In this document: positions 22,901 through 31,725 of the stretch, in pieces
How the letters are laid out: every line of letters begins with the position of its first letter
Position numbering within the stretch: the first letter of the stretch is position 1
Origin: Gnomoniopsis sp. IMI 355080
Taxonomy: Eukaryota; Ascomycota; Sordariomycetes; Diaporthales; Gnomoniaceae
Direction of reading: 5' to 3'
DNA length: 64,000 nucleotides
Assembly (NCBI GenBank): GCA_027946555.1
Contig: JAPEVC010000040.1
Span: forward strand, 122,108-186,107
Translations under genes and position numbers: made by a program
Notes under the pieces: generated by a model
Databases searched by the model: none
Seen by the model: the letters and a program-made list of their open reading frames with translations, nothing else
What the model was told of the DNA's origin: nothing

Positions 22901-23191
22901 AAAGAGTCGTATGACTGATAGGAGGCTGAGAGCCGCGAAGACAAGTGAGAATACGTCTGTGCGAGAAGAACGGCTTATCAATGGGCGAGATAAGACCTGC
23001 TGCTGTAGGAAGATGTACGTCACGATGTATATCTGGATGAAATTTTAGTTGATATACCAATAGGTGATTTGCATAAGCTTGATACAAACCAGTCTGATTA
23101 TGCGTGGAAAGAAGCCTTTTCCACTACCAGCAGCATTCCGACGCCGCAGTCTTTGAAGCCTCTCAACCACAGCGAGACAACAACCAGGCAT
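16973..23191 (-). CDS. ABCC-type (MRP) full ABC exporter of the RiPP cluster
   Basis: Sixteen exons on the minus strand: 23191-23090, 23032-22223, 22117-21835, 21694-21461, 21365-20539, 20386-20218, 20144-19800, 19528-19399, 19335-19264, 19162-19112, 19017-18953, 18866-18725, 18497-17973, 17879-17799, 17705-17283, 17186-16973. The spliced length is 4473 nt, 1490 residues, phases consistent throughout. Both ATP sites are visible: NBD1 has GPTGCGKST, LSGGQKQR and a Walker B TVIFDD with Asp in place of the catalytic Glu; NBD2 has GRTGSGKSS (split by an intron), LSQGQRQLL and ILLDEPSSSVD. That asymmetry is usual in ABCC proteins. The TMD2 signature FSQDMQLIDLQLP is present. The start is uncertain: TMD0-like in-frame sequence continues upstream to about 23326 without an ATG, so a 5' exon may be missing. 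The likely role is export of the cluster peptide or self-protection. Confidence 0.88.
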
Positions 23192-24149
23192 TGTTGCTAA
23201 GGCAACCCTTCTTGAATCAACCGTGAGTTCTGAAATCGCATATGAGCCAGTCAGCGAGAGTGTCGCAGCGGCAGGTTCAGTCGATGCAAGATAACTTAGT
23301 TCCCTGTCCGAGCCGTGCCTTCTACAAGACGGTCAAACAACCAGGAATGTTATTCATTTCTATCGAACCATCGCTTATTACAACAGGAGATGAAGGGGTT
23401 TGCTCTTGTCTGGAGCGTGAAGCCTTATATCAGCCTTCTCTAGTTAAGCGGCTCTTCAAGTCTATCCATGGATCCTACCCATATAATGTTAGCACTGCAG
23501 AAATTACATCCAGCGACCATCGTGCTATTACCGCTTTATGTTCCAAAGTATTGAAAAGGTATCGCATTCGTTATCTTGCTCGGACCCTTTGAAACGAGGC
23601 TCATCTTCATAAGTCAGGTCAACATCTTTGATACTATGAGTTTGGAAACACTAATAAATAATTACACCTTGGCATCAACTCTGCCGTACGGAGGTACACC
23701 AAATAATTTTAAACTTGGCCTGTCTATGCGGGCTGCAACCCATCTATAGCGGAGCCTCAGAAGCTATTAGGTTTCGGTATCAAACTTTATATTTTTGGCG
23801 AGGCTCACGAGTCACTAGCGCTTAATGCGGCGTCTGTACCTAAGTAAGTAGCCGTAAAGATTCACTTTTGACACCTGCCAGGGTTTTACGTACCTAGGTA
23901 TTGTGCATGTCATCTGCAAGTGTTAAAGTTCAAGGCTTGCGTGATACTCCTCGGCACTACCAGCAGGTTTGGTCGTGTAGTCGGTCGTCGTATAGCTTAT
24001 CTGAATGAGTCAGGCATTTTCGAGACTTTTCCTTGGGTACCTAGATACCGAATTAGAACAAAAACCTCGTCCCCAAATCGTGCAATTACTGCAAATATTA
24101 TCACGCACTTACTTTGGCCTGAGTGTCGATTAGGATACCTTCTTGAACC
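23192..24149. other. divergent promoter between ABC transporter and peptide precursor
   Basis: About 960 bases upstream of both genes. The part up to about 23326 may still be coding for the transporter N-terminus. TACCTAGGTA (23891-23900) and GGTACCTAGATACC (24035-24048) palindrome-like motifs lie near the precursor side. No other gene is supported. Confidence 0.5.
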
Positions 24150-24576
24150 ATGGCTTTCTCAAAGATCGTCCTTTCTCTTATGCTGCTTGCTGCGGTACCC
24201 TCTCTAGCAGCTCCTAGTGAGTATTGAAGAATATTGGATGATACTGTCCTGCCTTGTTGGTAATCACACGAAGAGGATTAAGATCGCTAACATGAGTCTC
24301 GCTACAGTTGACAGTTCCGCTGCAGAAGTGTTAATAGCTAAACGGTACTTCGAGGAGTACGCCGCCCTCAGCAGAGACGTTGATGAGGCGCCCAAGAACA
24401 AACGGTACTTCGAAGAGTACGCCGCTCTCAGCAGGGACGTGGATGGAGAAGCTAAGGACAAACGGTATTTCGAGGAGTACGCCGCTCTCAGCAGGGACGT
24501 GGACGAGGAGCCCAAGAACAAACGATACTTCGAGGAGTACGCCGCTCTCAGCAGGGATGTTGACGAAGCCGCTTGA
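24150..24576 (+). CDS. RiPP precursor peptide (UstA/dikaritin-like) with four KR-flanked repeats
   Basis: Two exons, 24150-24216 and 24308-24576 (donor GTGAGT, branch GCTAAC, acceptor CTACAG), 111 residues. A clear signal peptide (MAFSKIVLSLMLLAAVPSLA) is followed by a short spacer and four tandem repeats, each starting with the kexin site KR and carrying the invariant segment YFEEYAALSRDVD, then a variable acidic/Lys spacer. This is the layout of dikaritin precursors (ustiloxin UstA, phomopsin PhomA, asperipin): secretory entry, cleavage after KR, and a core beginning directly after it. The likely core starts at Tyr (YFEEYAALS or part of it); its C-terminal end cannot be set. Two UstY genes, a prenyltransferase, a dioxygenase and an ABCC exporter lie within 8 kb and support the call. 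The product may be bioactive, but nothing in the sequence shows what it does. Confidence 0.9.
24340..24573 (+). repeat. tandem 60-bp coding repeats of the precursor
   Basis: Units start at 24340, 24400, 24460 and 24520 with an exact 60-bp (20-residue) period; the last is 54 bp. The 15 codons for KRYFEEYAALSRDVD differ between units only at synonymous positions (for example CGG/CGA, TAC/TAT, GAG/GAA, AGA/AGG, GTT/GTG, GAT/GAC). The five spacer codons differ in amino acid (EAPKN, GEAKD, EEPKN, EAA). Confidence 0.97.
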
Positions 24577-24922
24577 AGGAGGCATTTTAGGGCTCCAGTA
24601 GCCAGCTATACATGTGGGAAGCAGTTTCTATCATTCACATACACATCGAGGTGGCTGGCTGTTCGTGTGACGGTGTGCTTGTGTTATATTGGCCATGAAT
24701 CAATCACTTCTAAATCCTGTCGGTGACTTCCACTTGGGCGTGGGCATCCGGGCACAATTTAGTGCCCTTTGCGCATTTGAACAATTAGGGTGAACACTGA
24801 ACAGGAAAGATAATTTGGTGACTAGGCGAGTTTTCTTCTTCTCTTTTTTTTTTTAAAAAAAAAACCAAACTATTCAACATATACAAACATAACCTGGAAA
24901 CCTTGCAGTCACCTTTCACCGT
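24577..24922. other. short region between convergent precursor and prenyltransferase genes
   Basis: About 350 bases holding the two 3' untranslated regions. A T-run followed by an A-run (about 24844-24863) lies on the prenyltransferase side. No gene is seen. Confidence 0.5.
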
Positions 24923-26137
24923 CTAAGGAAGATATCTCTCTCTGTAATAAACAGTTACATAAAGCCCAGTATCTTGCGAGCATGCGAACGAAATGGAATC
25001 ATGCAGTGTCTCTGGAGTTGACGCAGCGTCGAAGTTCGTCCGTGGAAATGCTTCTTCAAGCATTACAGGATAGTCATGAGCGGCTTGGTGCCATCCTAGA
25101 TGGTGGAATACTTGGGCAATATTGGACGCAATATGACGGTCTGTTGGCGAGTATTGGTATGGTGGCACATATGTCTTGACCTCCGGAACGTCCTGTCCAG
25201 AGATCAGCTCAAAAGAGAAGATGAGACCGTTCACAAAATGCTTCGGATATCGTGGTGGCTTGTCGAAGTCTTCATCTTCCGTGCGGAGCTCTTGAGGCTC
25301 TCCACGCAAAAGGTTCCAGATAGATCGAAGTTTTTCCAAGTTGGCCTTGCGTCCTTGGTCCAAGGTGAGCTTCCCGCCAAATGTGTGCACACTCTTCACC
25401 ATGCTCCAGCTGTTGCAAAGCGGCAACAAGGCATAGATCTTGATTCTAGCTGCCTTGTTCGAGGAAGAATCTGGACAGTCCATACCAATTGGATGCAAAA
25501 AAAGCCTGCTGCCATCTGGAGTGACAAGATAGTCCTCAAGGAGGTCTAACGCTGGAGCCAAATCGATGTGATGCGCTTCATTTTTGAGATTCCTGATTGT
25601 GTCGAGAACGAAAGAATTGCGGCTTATCCCTGTGTCTGACATCTTTGGAAGATTTAGGTATGTCTTCAGCTTTCTGCTGGGACCGTCGCAATCGATTCCT
25701 GCAAAAACAGTCAACGAGGGGTGGATGCAAAGCAACGCATCTGCAACCTGATCAGACCAGGACATATCCGGATCGCCAAGTAGTCTGGCCAGGCTGTACA
25801 AGACAGCCATAGACTCTGTCTTGTGAGGTTCTACAGTGAAGCGCACCGTTCGAGCCACATTATTGTCCTCCAACGATGCCTTGTAGTTGATGCTCAAGGT
25901 CATAGGGGCCCATTTGCCGATTGGGAGCTTCGCAGTCGGTAACGAGGAAAATTGACGTCCCCTTATCCACAAGGCCATACAATCTGTAAAAGCACGCAAA
26001 TGGTCCTCAGCCTCTGCTGACGAGTAGCTGCGGGCATGCTCCAGCAAGCTCTTGAAAGCTGGTACACAGACCTTCTCCAGATATTCTCGCTCTTCCTTTT
26101 CGAGCTGGATAGTGGGCGGATCGCAACCAGTGTGCAT
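24923..26137 (-). CDS. DMATS-type aromatic prenyltransferase (ABBA fold)
   Basis: Single exon, 404 residues. The layout matches fungal dimethylallyltryptophan synthase-type enzymes: KWAPMTLSINYKASLEDN near residue 90 (the substrate-side strand with its acidic residue), VRFTVEPH, RLFLHPIGMDCPDSS, KIYALLPLCNSWSMVKSV and the terminal ISFACSQDTGLYVTVYY. These proteins move a prenyl group from dimethylallyl (or longer) diphosphate to an electron-rich aromatic ring, usually Trp or Tyr, without an Asp-rich metal motif. Length is near the family norm of about 400-470. It is convergent with the precursor gene and divergent from the first UstY gene, which places it inside the cluster. A role in prenylating a Tyr of the core peptide is inferred; it could instead act on a free amino acid or unrelated substrate. 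Confidence 0.88.
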   Translation of the reverse strand: MHTGCDPPTIQLEKEEREYLEKVCVPAFKSLLEHARSYSSAEAEDHLRAFTDCMALWIRGRQFSSLPTAKLPIGKWAPMTLSINYKASLEDNNVARTVRFTVEPHKTESMAVLYSLARLLGDPDMSWSDQVADALLCIHPSLTVFAGIDCDGPSRKLKTYLNLPKMSDTGISRNSFVLDTIRNLKNEAHHIDLAPALDLLEDYLVTPDGSRLFLHPIGMDCPDSSSNKAARIKIYALLPLCNSWSMVKSVHTFGGKLTLDQGRKANLEKLRSIWNLLRGEPQELRTEDEDFDKPPRYPKHFVNGLIFSFELISGQDVPEVKTYVPPYQYSPTDRHIASNIAQVFHHLGWHQAAHDYPVMLEEAFPRTNFDAASTPETLHDSISFACSQDTGLYVTVYYRERYLP

Positions 26138-26715
26138 TGTTGACGTTGTCTTAGGTAAAGAGCTGATAGAGGTACAATATCACAGCTTCTGATCAGATAT
26201 ACGTTAAGAATGGTAAATCGTTAGATACTGGCTACTGCAAGGGGTGTTGTCGACTTTCAAAAACATCTCCCAAGATTGCCTGCTGGCCAGGGGACATGTC
26301 TGTTACCTTGCGTCTCGAATTCGTATTTAGGCACCTGTTTATCCACAGTTTGGGCTGGCTTCAGGGCTCGGGCGACTACGTGTACTGACTCACCCTTGCT
26401 GTCAGACAAGATGTATCAACTGCTCGAACCTTATTTAGTCTGAAATGCCTTCCCTACCCCTTCGGGCATAGATCCATGGGCTAAGGGACTCGGTTATAAA
26501 TATATTAATAAAAGTGGTTCGTCTGTCTAACACTTGCCGACCCTAAATGTAAGGAGGCAAGTAATTATAAAGTCTTCGTAGTGGTGGTCATGACACGATC
26601 CTCGAAGGTTAAGACAGATTTATTACAAGACGAAGTAATTAGCTTACTATCGGTCAGTTGGCCCTGCTCTTCCTCTCCTGCAATCGATTGCTAACCTAAT
26701 CCGGGGAGTTCAGCT
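26138..26715. promoter_or_regulatory. bidirectional promoter: prenyltransferase / UstYa-like gene
   Basis: A 578-bp divergent region. A TATA-like TATAAATAT sits at 26495-26503, about 220 bases before the UstYa-like ATG. No obvious paired CGG sites of a Zn2Cys6 factor were found by eye. No gene is supported here. Confidence 0.5.
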
Positions 26716-27730
26716 ATGTATTCACGACTGCCAATTGAGATCGACGAGGAAGGGCATCCAAAATTGCTCTTGCCAAGCAAAAGGCCGACCAATGTCAGGC
26801 TGATTCTGATCTATGTTATAAAATTAGTTTGCTATGGATTGCTGCTATTGGGTTGTTTCGCTCTTGGGAGATGGTCCGTCACGTTGAATGAGTGCGGGAA
26901 AAGGTTGTCGACATGGTGTAAGTCTTCTGGAACAGTCAATAATCTAGCCCTGTACCGGTGATTTGTACTGACCAAGTCTCGGATACTAGCGCCGGCTCTT
27001 GAAAGTCTAAATTACTACCAAACCATGCTAGATGTTTCTGTGTACAATTCTTTATCTCAGTCGATCTTTCGAGGGCCGCCTAGCGACGAGCTGGATGCGG
27101 CATGGAATAGCATCGCCAACCAAGACCAGTATATTATGCGCATAGAAAAGCAGAATCTACTGCGTATTAATAGGACTGACGCGGAGAGCACAGCCTTCGG
27201 TTGGGAGGGCGACTCGGACGGGGTGCGCATGATACCAGAAGTGTTCCACGAGCTACACTGCTTGGTAAGTTTACCTGGGTCTTCCTCATCAGACGTGACT
27301 CTACCAGATTGAATCACTAATCGAACACACCACAGAACGTCTTACGCAAATCCACGTGGCCTGAGCATTACCAGCTGGTCCCTGAGGAACATACGCACGA
27401 TCCGACTTACGTAGAATTGTACAAAAGAGACCATATCGGTAAGTTGATTTAGCAACAATGAGCCACAGATAACTCTCCGGCTCATTGCTTCATTGCTTGC
27501 ACGCATGATGTTGACGGGTCAACACAGATCACTGCCTTGAGTGGTTGCGGCAAACTATTATGTGCACCTCTGACTTGACACCAATCCTGGCAACTAAACC
27601 AATAAATGGAAAGGGACCACAGCCAGACTTTAAACAGATGCGGACGTGTCGAGATTTTGATGAAATACAGACTTACGTGAGTACTCATGCTGTTCCATTT
27701 GAAGGTCAGGCGGGTCACCATAGAGGATAG
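26716..27730 (+). CDS. UstYa-like oxidase (DUF3328), first copy
   Basis: Four exons: 26716-26917, 26990-27264, 27336-27438, 27528-27730; 260 residues. An N-terminal membrane anchor (about 28-52, LILIYVIKLVCYGLLLLGCF) is followed by the two UstY signature motifs, HELHC before the second intron and HIDHCLEWLRQ after the third (HxxHC...HxxHC). UstYa/UstYb-type proteins carry out oxidative cyclisation of the core peptide in ustiloxin, asperipin and phomopsin biosynthesis. The end is read through a possible GTGAGT donor at 27677; if spliced there the last 18 residues would change. It lies tail to tail with the second UstY gene, 60 bases apart. Confidence 0.9.
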
Positions 27731-27790
27731 CGCCACTTCAATTCACAAATATATCATCAATTTATCTGTCCCTGCAGCCGGAAGACTATC

Positions 27791-28764
27791 TCAGTGCCCG
27801 GCCGCAATCCATTCATTTAACATGTCCCAAGTGTCCTCGAAATCTGCATATGTAGAGTTCTCTAGAATATCGTGATCGCCAGCCTTTCGATCATTCCAGC
27901 GGTTATCTTCCATCCACTGGAATAGCTGGCTATAATCTCGGCATTGATGCATGTTATGCAGTCCGGACGGCCCACTATTCTTGGGATTGTTAGGGACTCG
28001 TAATTGCTCCTCATCCCATCCCTCGATCGTCGTGTCTGCATGGCAAAGAATTGTCCATCGCAAGTAGTCGGTGCAGTGATTGACATGAAACAACGTCGTG
28101 TGGTGGGTGCCTGGACGTTTCCCGCCTTGAACTTCATAGAAGTACCTCTGCAGCGACCACAGGCAGTGTAGTTGATGGGTCACTGCTACGCCAAATCGAT
28201 AACCGTCATCGGCTGGTGGCTCGCGACCTTCAAAATCTTTCATGGGGGGAGGCAGGTCTGGATATTCGCTCGGATGAGTGATTTTCACCATGCCCTGTCC
28301 TCGCGGCCAAAGGCTCTGCCAATTGCCATACCAATTCATCCATTCGTCTTCACTCCAGGGGATCTTCCAGAGACCATAAATGTCCGATGTGTTGGAAAAT
28401 TCCAGTCTTTTGATAGCTACTGTAAGTTGCCTTATGTGAGAAGTCATAGATACTTGCTTTGTAGACCAGAAGAGAACGCACATTCTGGTATCGGTGTAAC
28501 CATGCGGCCGCCGTCAGCTGTAGCGGCGGGCTGCTGGACGGGCCAAAAGACTTGTCGAATATCGATCAGGGTCCGCACGGCTAGTAAGCCGGCGAGTAGG
28601 AAAACAAGAGCTTCTAGCCGTCTTGTTCGTCTACCAGGCACCGATCTTTCATTGACTTCTAAATTAAAACACTTTCCACAACGTGCATCGGCAGGTAAGA
28701 AAGGGGCCCCGGGGTCGCCATCGCTAGCAGTCGGGGACGGTGGTATTGAATGTGTCAGCGCCAT
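27791..28764 (-). CDS. UstYa/UstYb-like oxidase (DUF3328), second copy
   Basis: Two exons, 28764-28482 and 28419-27791 (donor GTGCGT, acceptor TTACAG), 303 residues. It has an N-terminal anchor (LEALVFLLAGLLAVRTLI) and both signature motifs, HQLHC and HVNHCTDYLRWTILC. It differs from the first copy in length, intron pattern and a longer region between anchor and first motif (YGNWQSLWPRGQG...), so it is not a recent duplicate. Characterised ustiloxin and phomopsin clusters also carry more than one UstY protein, which work together on the peptide. Role here: oxidative modification of the KR-released core, inferred from family and context. Confidence 0.9.
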
Positions 28765-29173
28765 GTGGACGATAATTCTGGATATTTCGGTCTGTATACG
28801 GTTCGCATACGACTATCCTGTGAAGATTGACAATTGGATGTTGTGTTTTCGGTATTATCGACTATTAAGTTTTGCTTGGTGGTCTTGAGTCTGCGTGATA
28901 GCCGTCATAATAATAGCTGCTACTTGAATCCTGGGCTTGGCAACGTGTCGAGGAAATGAGATGGCGTGAGTGGTCTGACACAAGACCTGGGCAGTGTAAA
29001 GCTTAATCAAATTACCCAGGTTGTCAACTATGTCAGGGGTTTTGGGCACCTAAGAAAAGATTGTAACTGACCGAACATAGCCTCTTTCCTGGGGTTGTGA
29101 AATTCTCGGATGGTTTTTGCAACTGTGGTTTGCTGATGGTCTTGCTCGGCTCCACGCATTTTTACTCAGACCA
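28765..29173. promoter_or_regulatory. bidirectional promoter: second UstY / dioxygenase
   Basis: A 409-bp divergent region upstream of both start codons. No gene and no clear binding motif were recognised. Confidence 0.4.
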
Positions 29174-31075
29174 ATGACAAAGCCAATGTCTACTGTCATG
29201 CTCAGAAGCAAACCCATGAAGCTGAGCGGTGCCTTGTGTCACTTCCTCTATGAAGACACCACACCTGTAATTGGCCGCGAATTCATTGGTGTGAACATTG
29301 TGCAAGACTTGCTCAATGCAGACAACACTGACGAACTTCTTCGGGATCTTGCTATTACGAGTTGAGTTATGCTCTTTGGGGAGAAAAATGAAATGAAAAT
29401 ATCAAACATTCATTGACCGACAGCTATGAATGTTTCGGAAGTTGTACCCTTGCTAACATGATATGTCAGTTTCTGAACGAGGCGTGGTCTTTTTCCGGGC
29501 TCAGGACAACCTAACTAACGACCTACAAAAAACTTTGGTCCAGCGGCTGGGGCAGCTTTCAGGCAAGCCCGCAACTTCAACGCTTCATATTCACCCACTC
29601 AAGTATGTCGATCAATTTCCACTGTGGCGACAATGCTGTGAAAGCTTCTCCGAAACTGGGTTATTTTTGTGATGCGCGCTACGAGGTGGAAACGGATAAC
29701 ACAAAGCCGACGGCTTGTTCCTTCTGGCTCCTTCAAATTCACGGAAACTGAAACTGACCAAGCTCCGTGCTTCTCTTTTTCAAAAGACTACAGAATCATG
29801 ACACCAATGAAGGCTCCGTGGAGGATCCCGAGATCAACGTAATAAGCTCTTCCAACCGCAGCCGGATACATAAACTTGCTAGCCAGCCATCGCCAGCCAA
29901 GCAGCCCCGTCACACACCGAAGCTGGCCCAGTGGCATGCCGACATCCAATTCGAGCCAGTCCCAGCTGAGTACACAACGCTTCGACTCACGCAATTGCCT
30001 CAGACGTTAGTATTCCATACTCTGTACCTGATTTCTGTCCTTAGCAAACCAGGTATGCGTGGCTAGTGTATGCTACATTTCCATATATGCTACTTGGGTA
30101 TTTCAGACTATAGTGGCCACGTAATTCGAAGACCCCTGTATATTGAAAACCTTTCTCTTTCACAATAACCTTGCTCATTTGGAATGTTATTAGAGGAGGC
30201 GACACGTTATGGGCATCTGGTTATGAATTGTACAACCGGTAAGTAAACGATGCCCAATGACGAATACACGCACCCGGGACCTAGAATCGCAGCCCCATCA
30301 CAAGAGATGGTTATTGTAGGAGCGGGAAAAGCAGGTATAAATGGCGAATACGGCTGACGCAGAGCTCGCACGCTCGTGCTTGCTGCCTATAGACTTTCTA
30401 AGCCTTACCAGGACTTCGTCTGTAAACTCACCGCCACCTTCGTCGGCGAGGGTCTGCTCCGAGCCGCCGAATGTATCCCAGGCGCCAGCATCCACGAAGG
30501 ACCCAGGGGCAGTCCTTTAAACGTTGGAAAGGACCTAAAGGCAGTCCACCCGGTGGTGCGGACGCACCCGGTCACTGGGAGGAACAGTCTATTCGCGGCA
30601 GGGCTTTACGCGCGACGAATCAACGAGGTGAACCCGGATGAATCAGATGAGCTCTTACACAAGTTCAACGCGATGGTAATTGGTGAGTGGGGCAACATCA
30701 TCAGCAGCGGACAGCTCCGCGATCAGTCTTTGTTGCATTTGTGTTTGGGTAGCGGTTCCAGCCATACTTCTTCGATCTAATGCTGACTTCTGGTGGTGTA
30801 GAAAACCATGACCTTCAAGTCAGGTTTAAATGGAGGACCAAGAATGACATTGGTACGTGCGATTCTGCGACCCCATGAATAGAATGGCAATGCTGTAATG
30901 CATCCTTGTCAGCCATAATACGACCGTACTCACGGCTGATTGATTTCAAGCTATATGGGATAATCGATGTGTGTTCCATACTGGTACACCAGATTATAAG
31001 GACCTGGGCCAAAGAACAGGGATTCGTGCCGTTGGTATCGGCGAGGTACCCTACCTAGATCACTCTGATGTTTGA
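29174..31075 (+). CDS. TauD/TfdA-type Fe(II)/2-oxoglutarate dioxygenase
   Basis: Seven exons: 29174-29360, 29470-29602, 29787-30005, 30194-30238, 30393-30682, 30802-30852, 30951-31075; 349 residues with consistent phases. The fungal TauD pattern is complete: GREFIGVNIVQDLL near the start, SERGVVFFRAQDNL, the metal-binding HxD in WHADIQFEP, GGDTLWASGYELY, the distal histidine in WDNRCVFHTG and the 2-oxoglutarate-binding arginine in GQRTGIRAVG. Such enzymes hydroxylate, desaturate or cleave small molecules with O2 and 2-oxoglutarate. Its divergent pairing with the second UstY gene suggests it is the last gene of the RiPP cluster, tailoring the peptide. It could also be an unrelated catabolic enzyme at the border. 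Confidence 0.88.
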
Positions 31076-31725
31076 AGAGCGGATGAAGTGTGGACAGCCA
31101 TACGGTCTCAAATCCTTGGTCGGACTAGCAAAGCATTCACCAATCGCGACCAGAGGCCTCCAGCCTCTTAATTCTCTGGGGAATATTGCGTAGCATTGGT
31201 TGCCAGGCCATCGGCCACCTAAGTATTGAAGGCGATAATGGAGACCAGAACTGACCAGACTAAGAAGTTATATATATCTGGGCTATCTTTGGCGGGCAAC
31301 ATCATGGTGCCGAGGACAATATATGATGCGGGTTATTTATCAAATTTGTAAATTTCCATCGTCATGGGAGGGGGGGCGCAACGACGTAAAGCACTTGGAC
31401 AGGGTGAAGAAGAGGAATTCTACGAACGCGGCAGTGTATCCAATGAATTCCCTGGGATCAGGATGAGTAATTTCTCAGGTTGGTGACACATACCTCTCAG
31501 AAATTCTACTTACTCTGCCCAGGTGTTTGAATACACTTTTGTAGTTTATATCTGCGATCCGTGTAAGTGGCCATTTTGAGTAATTTGCGGGTCCAGATTA
31601 GGCTCAATGTGCCTATGCAGCAACAGGGTTGGGGTTATAAAGAGTGTTTGTAGGATCAGAGTTTCCAGGCGGCGTCCTCGCCCAAAGGTACAATCAAGCT
31701 CCCGACTCTCACAGGTTTGTTCGCG
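31076..31725. other. intergenic region at right edge of the RiPP cluster
   Basis: About 650 bases with no supported gene. Short frames are random-looking. Confidence 0.45.

Noticed and set aside
16973..23191. ABC transporter as a pseudogene, because the raw frames are broken many times
   Set aside because: All breaks are explained by fifteen GT..AG introns with consistent phases; both ATP sites and the TMD2 signature are intact after splicing.
24340..24573. CRISPR-like array from the regular 60-bp repeats
   Set aside because: The repeats are coding with a 20-residue period, have no unique spacers, and the genome is eukaryotic.
24264..24585. Two antisense open frames across the precursor repeats
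   Set aside because: They are mirror readings of the 60-bp repeats; the plus strand has the signal peptide, the intron and the KR sites.
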